Positions 24,000-34,964 of a DNA stretch of 64,000 nt are shown piece after piece. A model generated the notes under the pieces. That model ran no database searches and was not told where the DNA came from. It worked only from the letters and a program-made list of their open reading frames with translations. Position numbers and translations under genes: made by a program. Origin of the DNA: Lepas anatifera. Taxonomy: Eukaryota; Arthropoda; Thecostraca; Lepadidae. Positions within the stretch are counted from its first letter, which is position 1, and every line of letters starts with the position of its first letter. Location of the stretch: positions 1-64,000 of the forward strand of contig JAOTON010001697.1 of assembly GCA_034440635.1 (NCBI GenBank), given 5' to 3'.

Positions 24000-25986
24000 A
24001 CGTGGGGGCGACGCCTTTGGGGGCATCGCGGAACCGAAGGCGATTGTTCGAGCACTTTTTAAGCGAAAGCAATGTTTTGCGTCTCCGGAATGGAAAACCT
24101 CGATAGACACTGGTCGCGTGACGTCTGCACGTGCTGAACTTCGACCTTGATGATCTAAGTCCAGAACATACCCTGAAGTGCCAATAAGAAATATTTAAAA
24201 ATTGCATCTCCGGGACGGAAGACCCCCAATGTATTAGTATTTCAAAGTCTGCACGTGCAAAACTTGCACCATGCTGACCTCAGTTCATCAATTAACACCA
24301 ACATGCCAAATTTTAGCCCAATCGGCCAATTAGTTCCCGAGATAGCGCCTGAGAGGATATGCAGCTACTGCGCATGCGCAGTCGGCAGGTCACTGATTGG
24401 CTGATTCAGAGAGGTGCAGTGGCCAGCCTGGGTCACCATCCCCGAAAACGGTAAGCCTAGCTTCATTTGTTTGCCCATGATAACATTATTGGTCTTCCGT
24501 AGCCTTAACACTAATCCATAGGGTATCTTCAAACTGGGGGTGCCCGTGTGTACGGGAAGGCACCGTTTGCGCCTGTTACCCTATTACTAAATCAGACGGT
24601 ACAAATAAGCCTTGTTTTAAGACTTAAGGAGACTATCTGCACCACCAGCAGCCTTATAGAGTCTTAAAACCAAATTTTGGATTGGTGTCGGTCCCCCTCA
24701 AGATCACGTGGCACGCGCCAGGGGTTATCCAGACGGTTCAAAGTGATGTCATCTAACATATAATCCCCCTGGCTACAATCGAGGCGGGTTTCATCTAAAA
24801 CGTTCCCATACGGTAGAAGCCAAGTATCCCATAGCCTTAACACTAATTCATAGGGTATCTTCAAACTGGGGGGTGCCTGTGTGTACGGGAGGGCGCCGTT
24901 ACTCACTTTTACCCTATAACTCAATCAGACAGTACCTATAATCGTGGTTTTAGGACTTAAAGCGGGTATCTGCACCATCAGCAGCCTTATACTGTGCTAA
25001 ATCCTAGTTTTGAAGGGGTGCCGGTCCGCACTCAAGGTCACGGGGCACGCGCCAGGGGTCATCGAGACGGGTAAAAGTGGTATCATCTGAAACGTAACCC
25101 CTTGGCTACCATCGATGCGGGTTTTATTAAAACGGTTCCTATAGGGTAGCCGCCATGGGCTTGTGAACTCAAAAAAATTGAAAAATCCCCAGAAATTTAT
25201 AAAATCTCTAAAAATCCTCTTAACAGGGGACCTTGATCGAAACAAGTGTCGGGTGGGTATGGTATTCTACCGGCGACAGTTGCACCGCAGGTGTCAGTTT
25301 GGCCTTATCTGGAAAGCTCTGGGTGCTATAGGGGCACAAATCTGACCCAAGAGGAAAACTATTTTTAAAAGGTTTTTCGCAGCGGAGGATACCCAGCCAA
25401 CGTAATGATACCATATAAGCACCCACCAGCTGCCCCCAGACCTTGTTACCACACATGCATGCACTTATTGGCCCAATGTGACACCGGTAGTGCACCAGGA
25501 CCCCCTCAAGGGGGCAAAGTCGAGATTTTTGGGCTGCAAGGTCATTTTCAAGGTCATATAGCGCGTGACTCGAAGTTTTCCCAGATATACCGCCCATACC
25601 CGGTAGTACCCAACGGTGCCCACTGACACCTCAAGAAGTTTAAACAGAATCGTTAGAGCCATTTTTGAGAACATTTTGGTTTTCTAAATTTTGGATTTTT
25701 CCCATAGACTTAACACGTGAAATTTCACATGCAGATTGCACGTGCCTCGGAGTTTTCCTAGGGTGGTGACCCACACCACAAGGTAGGTCAGCACCAGAAC
25801 CCCAACTCTAGAAAAAATCACCAAAATCGTACGAGCCGTTTGGGCTGGAACCAAGTTGCGGTTATTTCCAACACATACAGAAATGCACCCCCTGGAGATG
25901 TAGCTCAGTCGATTTTCAATGGAAAATCACAATGCTAAAGCATAGCGATTTTGACCATTGACAATCGCCTTCGGTTACACTAGCAT
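24000..25986 (+). repeat. Satellite unit 11, divergent type X inside the array
   Basis: 1.99 kb. It is markedly different from both neighbours but close to the edge unit at 974. Its palindrome is intact (24367-24382). The terminal structured module (about 25895-25986) has the stem ATGCT-AA-AGCAT, where most units have ATTCT-AA-AGAAT. A short extra stretch, ACACTAGCAT, precedes the next unit. Confidence 0.92.
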
Positions 25987-27786
25987 ACGTGGGGGCGACG
26001 CCTTTAGGGGCATCGCAGGACCCAAGGTGATTGCCCGAGCACCTTTTCGCTTCTCGGCAACGGAAGACCCTTGACAGTCAATTCTAAGGACTTCTGCACG
26101 TGCAACACTTGCACGTTCCGGTTTTCAGTTCCTAAAATTCCTGCAGAAAAATTCGGCAGAAAATAACAAATTGGGATCTCCGTAAGGGAGGACCCTCGGT
26201 AGAGACTGGTTTTGTCACGTGAGCACGTGCAAAACTTCGATCTTGCTGACTTTAGTTCATAAAATTACCCCTACACACCAATTTTCAGCCGAATCGGCCC
26301 ACTGGTCGCAGAGATATTCCCCATTTAGGGTATGTGCTACTGCGCATGCGCAGTGTCTTGGTCACTGATTGGCTGATTCAGAGAGGTGTGGTAGCAGGCT
26401 TGTGGCAATATCTCCGAAAACAACACCCCTAACTATATTTGTTTGTCGGTGGTAGCATCATAAGTGTTCCATTGCTTTAGCACTAGTCCATAGGGTATCT
26501 TCAAACTGAGGGTGCCCGTGTGTATAAAAAGGGCACTGTTTGCACCTATAACGATCTCACTCTATCAGATGGTGTCAGTAATCGTCGTCTCCGTACGTAA
26601 AAGTGCTTCCTGTACGAGCAGAGACCATATACTGACCAAAAATTCAGTTTTGGAGGGGTACCGGTGCACACTCAAGGTGAAGTGGCACGCGCTAGGAGGC
26701 ACCCAAAGGGTTTCAAATAACTTCATTCAACACATAACCCTTCTGGGTACAAACGTGGCAAGTTTCGTCAAACACGTTTGCATACAGTAGCAGCCAGGGG
26801 CTTGTGAACCCAAAAAATTAGAAAATCTCCGGAAATTTTAGAAACCTCTAAAAATCTCCTTAATGGGGGACCTTTATCAAAACAATTGTAGGGCAGGTAA
26901 AGTATGCTAGTGGTAATAGTGGCACCGCAGGTGTTAGTTTTACCCCATCTTTAAAGGCCTGGGTGCTATAGGGGCCACCCACCCGACTGGAGAGGAAAAA
27001 ATATATTTTAAAGGTTTTGCGCAGTGGAGGACCCCTGGCCAGTCTCATACTACCCATTAACCACCCATCCAGTGGCCCCAGGCATTGTGTCCATGGATGC
27101 ATACACTTTTTGGCCCAAGGGGCCACCGGTGCCCCACCGGGGCCTCCTCTAGGGGGCAAAAATGAGATTTTTGGGCTGCAAGGTCAATTTCAAGGTCAAA
27201 TTGCACACAATTTAGGATTTTCCCAGATATACCACCCATACCCCCTAGTAGTCGAAGGTACCGACTAACACCTCAAAGAATTTCAGAAAAATCGTTGGCA
27301 CCATTTTTGAGAAAATTTTAAATATTTAATTTTCCGAAAAATCTCCGTTGACTTAACACGTAAAATTTCACGTGCAGATTGCACGTGCTTCGAAGTTTTC
27401 CTGGGGTAGTGACCCATATCACGGGGTAGGTCCCCATGGGTACCATATCATATTAAAAAAGGAACAAAATCTATCGAGCCGATTTTCAGCAAATTGGCCA
27501 TCTTTGTTTCCGTAATGTTAAACCCTATGGAAAAAGGGGTGTCGATTGCACGTGCATCGGAGTTTTCCTGGGGTAGTGACCTATGCCACAAAGTAGATCA
27601 CCATCGGGACCCTAACTCTAGAAAAAATCATCAAAATCGTACGAGCCGTTTGGGCTGGTACCAACTATCCCCGATCTCCAACAAGTAGTGAAAACATCTC
27701 CCTGATGAGTTAGCTCAGTTGATTTTCAATGGAAAATCTCAATTCTAAAGAATAGAGCTTTTCAGCATTTTCAATCACCTTCGGTT
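25987..27786 (+). repeat. Satellite unit 12, type Q
   Basis: 1.80 kb. It carries the GAAGTGGCACGCG change and is nearly identical to the units at 8922 and 10722, although 14 kb or more away. The palindrome is at 26339-26354. Confidence 0.92.
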
Positions 27787-29593
27787 ACGTGGGGGCGACG
27801 CCTTTAGGGGCATCGCAGGACCGAAGGTGATTGCCCGAGCACCTTTTCGCTTCTCGGCAACGGAAGACCCTTGACAGTCAATTTTTAGGACTTCTGCACG
27901 TGCAACACTTGCACGTTCCGGTTTTCAGTTCCTAAAATTCCTGCAGAAAAATTCGGCAGAAAATAACAAATTGGGATCTCCGGAAGGGAGGAACCTCGGT
28001 AGAGACTGGTTTTGTCACGTGAGCACGTGCAAAACTTCGATCTTGCTTACTTTAGTTCATAACATTACCCCTAATTACCCCTACACACCAATTTTCAGCC
28101 AAATCGGCCCACTGGTTGCAGAGATATTCCCCATTCATGGTATGTGCTACTGCGCATGCGCAGTGTCTTGGTCACTGATTGGCTGATTCAGAGAGGTGTG
28201 GTAGCAGGCTTGTGGCAATATCCCCGAAAACAACACCCCTAACTCTATTTGTTTGTCCGTGGAAGCATCATAAGTGTTGCATTGCTTTAACACTAGTCCA
28301 TAGGGTATCTTCAAACTGAGGGTGCCCGTGTGTAAAAAGGGCACTGTTTGCATCTATAACGATCTCACTCTATCAGATGGTGTCAGTAATCGTCGTCTCC
28401 GTACGTAAAAAAGCTCTCTGTTCGAACAGAGGCCATATACTGACCCAAACTTCAGTTTTGGAGGGGTACCGGTGCACACTCAAGGTCACGTGGCACGCGC
28501 TAGGAGGCACCCAAAGGGTTTCAAATGAATTCATTCAACACATAACCCTCTTGGGTACAAACGAGGGAAGTTTCGTCAAAAACAGGCCCATACAGTCGCA
28601 GCCAGGGGCTTGTGTATTCCAAAAAGGAGAAAATCTCCAGAAATTTTAGAAACCTGTAAAAATCTCCTTAATGGGGGACCTTTATCAAAACAAGTGTAGG
28701 GCAGGTAAAGTATGCTAGTGGTAATAGTTGCACCGCAGGTGTTAGTTTTACCCCATCTTTAAAGGCCTGGGTGCCATAGGGGCCACCCACCCGACTGGAG
28801 AGGAAAAAATATATTTTAAAGGTTTTGCGCAGTGGAGGACCCCTGGCCAATCTTATACTACCCATTAACCACCCATCCAGTGGCCCCAGGCATTGTGTCC
28901 ATGGATGCATGCACTTTTTGGCCCAAGGGGCCACCGGTGCCCCACCGGGGCCTCCTCTAGGGGGCAAAAATGAGATTTTTGGGCTGCAAGGTCAATTTCA
29001 AGGTCAAATTGCACTCAACTAAGGATTTTCCCAGATATACCACCCATACCCCCCAGTAGTCGAAGGTACCGACTAACACCTCAAACAGTTTCAGAAAAAT
29101 CGTTGGCGCCATTTTTGAGAAAATTTTAATTCTTTAATTTTCCGAAAAATCTCCGTACACTTAACATGTAAAATTTCACGTGCAGATTGCACGTGCTTCG
29201 AAGTTTTCCTGGGGTAGTGACCCATATCACGGGGTAGGTCCCCATGGGTACCATATCATATTAAAAAAGGAACAAAATCTATCGAGCCGATTTTCAGCAA
29301 ATTGGCCATCTTTGTTTCCGTAATGTTAAACCCTATGGAAAAAGGGGTGTCGATTGCACGTGCATCGGAGTTTTCCTGGGGTAGTGACCTATGCCACAAA
29401 GTAGATCACCATCGGGACCCTAACTCTAGAAAAAATCATCAAAATCGTACGAGCCGTTTGGGCTGGTACCAACTATCCCCGATCTCCAACAAGTAGTGAA
29501 AACATCTCCCTGATGAGTTAGCTCAGTTGATTTTCAATGGAAAATCTCAATTCTAAAGAATAGAGCTTTTCAACATTTGCAATCACCTTCGGT
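27787..29593 (+). repeat. Satellite unit 13, type Q
   Basis: 1.81 kb. It shares the TTACCCCTAATTACCCCTAC duplication with the unit at 18422. The palindrome is at 28149-28164. Confidence 0.92.
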
Positions 29594-31559
29594 ACGTGGG
29601 GGCGACGCCTTTAGGGGCATCGCGGGACCGAAGGTGATTGTTCAAGCACCTTTTGCTTCTCCGGAACGGAAGACCCTTGACAGTCAATTTTGAAGATGCC
29701 TGCACGTGCAAACCTTGCACCTTCCTGTTTTCAGTTCATAAAACCCCCACAGATCAATTCGGCAGAAAATAAGAAATTTGCATCTCCGGAACGGAAGACC
29801 CTCGACAGAGACTGGTTTTGTCACGTGAGCAAGCGCAAAACTTCCACCTTGCTGACTTTAGTTCATAACATAACCCCTACATACCAAATTTCAGCCGAAT
29901 CGGCCCGCTGGTTGGAAAGATATAGCCCATTGGGGTTATGCACTACTGCGCATGCGCAGTGCCCCGGTCACTGATTGGCTGTTTCAGAGAGGTGTAGTAG
30001 CAGGCTTGTGGCACTGTTCCCGAAAACGGTAGGCGTAGCTCTATTTGTTTGGCCCTGCAAGTATCATAAGTGTTCCATTGCTTTAACACTAATGCTTAGG
30101 GTATCTTCACACTGGGGGTGCCTTAGTTTATAGCAAAGGGCCGTTTGCACCTATAATCCTATCACTTCATCAGATGTGACCCCAATACCACAAACGGTAC
30201 CCGTAGCTCTATTTGTTTGTCAGTGGAAGCCTCATAAGTGTTCCGTTGCTTTAACACTAGTCCATAGGGTATCTTCAAACTGGGGGGTGCCCGTGTGTAC
30301 AGAGGGTCACTTTTTGCACCTATAACCGTCTCACTCCATCAGATGGTGTCAGTCAACGTCATTTCAGTACGTAAAACGGCTATCTGTACGAACAGAGACC
30401 GTATACCCTCCCAAAATTCAGTTTTGGAGGGGTGCCCGTCTGCGTTCAAGGTCACGTGGCACGCGCTAGGGGGCACCAAATGATTTCCGATGGTTTCATA
30501 TGACTCATAACCTCTCTGGGTACAAACGAGGCAAGTTTCGTCAAAAACAGGCCCATACAGTCGCAGCCAGGGGCTTGTGTACTCCAAAAAGGAGAAAATC
30601 TCCAGAAATTTTAGAAACCTCTAAAAATCTCCTTAATGGGGGACCTTTTTCAAAACAAGTGTAGAGCAGGTAAAGTATGCTAGTGGTAATAGTTGCACCG
30701 CAGGTGTTAGTTTTACCCCATCTTTAAAGGCCTGGGTGCTATAGGGGCCACCCACCCGACTGGAGAGGAAAAAATATATTCTAAAGGTTTTGCGCAGTGG
30801 AGGACCCCTGGCCAATCTCATACTACCCATTAACCACCCATCCAGTGGCCCCAGGCATTGTGTCCATGGATGCATGCACTTTTGGCCCAAGGGGCCACCG
30901 GTGCCCCACCGGGGCCTCCTCTAGGGGGCAAAAATGAGATTTTTGGGCTGCAAGGTCAATTTCAAGGTCAAATTGCACTCAATTAAGGATTTTCCCAGAT
31001 ATACCACCCATACCCCCCAGTAGTCGAAGGTACCGACTAACACCTCAAAGAGTTTCAGAAAAATCGTTGGCGCCATTTTTGAGAAAATTTTAATTCTTTA
31101 ATTTTCCGAAAAATCTCCGTACACTTAACACGTAAAATTTCACGTGCAGATTGCACGTGCTTCGAAGTTTTCCTGGGGTAGTGACCCATATCACAGGGTA
31201 GGTCCCCATGGGTACCATATCATATTAAAAAAGGAACAAAATCTATCGAGCCGATTTTCAGCAAATTGGCCATCTTTGTTTCCGTAATGTTAAACCCTAT
31301 GGAAAAAAGGGGTGTCGATTGCACGTGCATCGGAGTTGTCCTGGGGTAGTGACCTATGCCACAAAGTAGATCACCATCGGGACCCTAACTCTAGAAAAAA
31401 TCATCAAAATCGTACGAGCCGTTTGGGCTGGTACCAACTATCCCCGATCTCCAACAAGTAGTGAAAACATCTCCCTGATGAGTTAGCTCAGTTGATTTTC
31501 AATGGAAAATCTCAATTCTAAAGAATAGAGCTTTTCGGCATTTGCAATCACCTTCGGTA
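29594..31559 (+). repeat. Satellite unit 14, distinct subtype
   Basis: 1.97 kb with two 165 bp modules. The first part (TTCAAGCACCTTTTGCTTCTCC) differs from the other subtypes. One of the paired E-boxes is changed (CACGTGAGCAAGCG). The palindrome is at 29945-29960. Confidence 0.92.
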
Positions 31560-33526
31560 ACGTGGGGGCGACGCCTTTAGGGGCATCGCGGGACCGAAGG
31601 TGATTGCTCGAGCACCTATTCGCTTCTCCGGAGCGGAAGACCCTTAATAGTGAATACTTGTCTGAGGTCTGCCCGTGCATAACTCGCGCCTTCCTGTTTT
31701 CAGTTCATAAAACCGCCACTGAACAATTCGGCAGAAAATGACAAATTTAAATCTCCGGAACGGAGGACCCTCGATAAAGACTGGCTTTGTCACGTGAGCA
31801 CGTGCAAAACTTCCAGTTTGCTGACTTTAGTTCATAACATAACCCCTACATACCAAATTTCAGCCGAATCGGCCCACTGGTTGGAAAGATATAGCCCATT
31901 GGGGTTATGCGCTACTGCGCATGCGCAGTGCCCCGGTCACTGATTGGCTGTTTCAGAGAGGTGTAGTAGCAGGCTTGTGGCACTGTTCCCGAAAACGGTA
32001 GGCGTAGCTCTATTTGTTTGGCCCTGCAAGTATCATAAGTGTTCCATTGCTTTAACACTAATGCTTAGGGTATCTTCACACTGGGGGTGCCATAGTTTAT
32101 AGCAAAGGGCCGTTTGCACCTATAATCCTATCACTTCATCAGATGTGACCCCAATACCACAAACGGTACCCGTAGCTCTATTTGTTTGTCAGTGGAAGCC
32201 TCATAAGTGTTCCGTTGCTTTAACACTAGTCCATAGGGTATCTTCAAACTAGGGGTTCCAGTGTGTACAGAGGGTCACTTTTTGCACCTATAACCGTCTC
32301 ACTCCATCAGATGGTGTCAGTCAACGTCATTTCAGTACGTAAAACGGCTATCTGTACGAACAGAGACCGCATACCCTCCCAAAATTCACTTTTGGAGGGT
32401 GCCCGTCTGCATTCAAGGTCACGTGGCACGCGCTAGGGGGGACCCAAATGATTTCCGATGGTTTCATATGACTCATAACCTCTCTGGGTACAAACGAGAC
32501 AAGTTTCGTCAAAAACAGGCCCATACAGTCGCAGCCAGGGGCTTGTGTATTCCAAAAAGGAGAAAATCTCCAGAAATTTTAGAAACCTCTAAAAATCTCC
32601 TTAATGGGGGACCTTTATCAAAACAAGTGTAGGGCAGGTAAAGTATGCTAGTGGTAATAGTTGCACCGCAGGTGTTAGTTTTACCCCATCTTTAAAGGCC
32701 TGGGTGCCATAGGGGCCACCCACCCGACTGGAGAGGAAAAAATATATTTTAAAGGTTTTGCGCAGTGGAGGACCCCTGGCCAATCTTATACTACCCATTA
32801 ACCACCCATCCAGTGGCCCCAGGCATTGTGTCCATGGATGCATGCACTTTTTGGCCCAAGGGGCCACCGGTGCCCACTGGGGCCTCCTCTAGGGGGCAAA
32901 AATGAGATTTTTGGGCTGCAAGGTCAATTTCAAGGTCAAATTGCACTCAACTAAGGATTTTCCCAGATATACCACCCATACCCCCAGTAGTCGAAGGTAC
33001 CGACTAACACCTCAAACAGTTTCAGAAAAATCGTTGGCGCCATTTTTGAGAAAATTTTAATTCTTTAATTTTCCGAAAAATCTCCGTACACTTAACATGT
33101 AAAATTTCACGTGCAGATTGCACGTGCTTCGAAGTTTTCCTGGGGTAGTGACCCATATCACGGGGTAGGTCCCCATGGGTACCATATCATATTAAAAAAG
33201 GAACAAAATCTATCGAGCCGATTTTCAGCAAATTGGCCATCTTTGTTTCCGTAATGTTAAACCCTATGGAAAAAAGGGGTGTCGATTGCACGTGCATCGG
33301 AGTTTTCCTGGGGTAGTGACCTATGCCACAAAGTAGATCACCATCGGGACCCTAACTCTAGAAAAAATCATCAAAATCGTACGAGCCGTTTGGGCTGGTA
33401 CCAACTATCCCCGATCTCCAACAAGTAGTGAAAACATCTCCCTGATGAGTTAGCTCAGTTGATTTTCAATGGAAAATCTCAATTCTAAAGAATAGAGCTT
33501 TTCGGCATTTGCAATCACCTTCGGTA
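31560..33526 (+). repeat. Satellite unit 15, type A
   Basis: 1.97 kb with two 165 bp modules and the type A start. The palindrome is at 31914-31929. Confidence 0.92.
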
Positions 33527-34964
33527 ACGTGGGGGCGACGCCTTTAGGGGCATCGCGGGACCGAAGGTGATTGCGAGAGCACCTCATCCCTTCTCCGGAA
33601 CGGGAGACCCTGAAAAGTAAATAGTTTTGTGACATCTGCACGTGCAAAACGTGCACCTTCCTGTGTTTAGTTCACATAATCCCCACAAGACAATTTGGCG
33701 GACACCATGGACACCACAGTGGAGGACACCATGTGTCACCACACATGGTGGTCATGTGTGCGGTCAGCTGCGTTCTATTCCTCAAACCCTTGTCCTGGGG
33801 GCGCCGGCTCCTACTCAAGGTCACGTGGCGCGTGCTAGGGGTAAGTTAGGGGCAAACATATTGCATCAGCGGATTGCCATCGGCCATGGTCTGAACATTT
33901 GAATGTCGACGAAAGCACGACATTAAAATGTTCCCGTTGAAACACAAATGTTCCCGTTGAACACAAGGATATTATTCTAGCTGTGGCCGTTCTAGAAAAA
34001 AACCTGTCGAATAAGCATCCGCAAACTACCAGGGTCATCTCGATCACGGGTAGGCCAGTTAAAGCGATAGTTGTAACGTCTGATTCCCAAGATATATAAC
34101 ACATTGGTGGTTTTGCGCTACTGAGCATGCGCAGTGCACAGGTCCCTGATTGGTTGATTCAGAGGTGCAGTGGCCAGATTTTGACACTGTCCCGAAAACG
34201 ATAGCCTTAGCTTCATTTTTGGCCAGGCCAAAATGTGATACAGCGGGGCGCGTCATGCCAGGGACCCCAGCGGGGCGCGTGTCAATTTGATAAATCCACC
34301 CCTACATCCCAAGTTTTAGCCGAATCGGCCGAAGTAATTCAATGACATATTCGCATCTCCGGGAAGGGGGACCCTCGATAGCGACCAGTTTAGCGGCTAT
34401 CTGTACGAACAGAGACCGTATACCCTCCCAAAATTCAGTTTTGGAGGGGTGCCCGTCTGCGTTCAAGGTCACGTGGCACGCGCTAGGGGGCACCCAAATG
34501 ATTTCCGATGGTTTCATATGACTCATAACCTCTCTGGGTACAAACGAGGCAAGTTTCGTCAAAAACAGGCCCATACAGTCGCAGCCAGGGGCTTGTGTAC
34601 TCCAAAAAGGAGAAAATCTCCAGAAATTTTAGAAACCTCTAAAAATCTCCTTAATGGGGGACCTTTTTCAAAACAAGTGTAGAGCAGGTAAAGTATGCTA
34701 GTGGTAATAGTTGCACCGCAGGTGTTAGTTTTACCCCATCTTAAATGTCATCGCTGGGGAACATTGAAAGGCATGCCGATATTTTTTTCTAACTCTAGAA
34801 AAAATCATCAAAATCGTACGAGCCGTTTGGGCTGGTACCAACTATCCCCGATCTCATGCAGTTGATGGAAACATGTCCCTGATGAGTTAGCTCAGTTGAT
34901 TTTCAATGGAAAATCTCAATTCTAAAGAATAGAGCTTTTCAACATTTGCAATCACCTTCGGTAA
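33527..34964 (+). repeat. Satellite unit 16, degenerate and partly deleted, right edge
   Basis: About 1.44 kb mosaic. From about 33690 to 34390 the sequence is old-looking and includes an insertion with the inverted repeat CACCATGTGT/ACACATGGTG (33727-33750). The palindrome has one mismatch (ACTGAGCATGCGCAGT, 34120-34135), and the following CCAAT box is kept as ATTGG. From about 34391 it returns to normal unit sequence, loses a large part after about 34743, and ends with a standard structured module. It stops at CACCTTCGGTAA (34964), in the loop of the foldback. Confidence 0.88.

Larger units (their letters stand above)
974..34964 (+). repeat. Large tandem satellite array, 16 units of about 1.8-2.0 kb
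   Basis: Sixteen head-to-tail units can be delimited by the recurring start ACGTGGGGGCGACGCC. Starts are 974, 2907, 4993, 6953, 8922, 10722, 16623, 18422, 20231, 22198, 24000, 25987, 27787, 29594, 31560 and 33527. Typical spacings are 1.80 and 1.97 kb; the difference is one extra copy of an internal module of about 165 bp. Typical unit order: right half of a foldback hairpin; two related modules of about 145 bp; the palindrome ACTGCGCATGCGCAGT followed by ATTGGCTG; one or two 165 bp modules; a middle region; two related modules of about 185 bp, each with GCACGTGC; and a structured hairpin module ending CAATCACCTTCGGT. Recurring reading frames of 83 and 99 codons are broken in several units and are not supported as genes. 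Confidence 0.95.

Noticed and set aside
1021..34964. CRISPR-like or phage-like repeat system
   Set aside because: Units are kilobase-sized, vary by module number, and sit among animal transposons. There are no short repeats with unique spacers and no cas genes.
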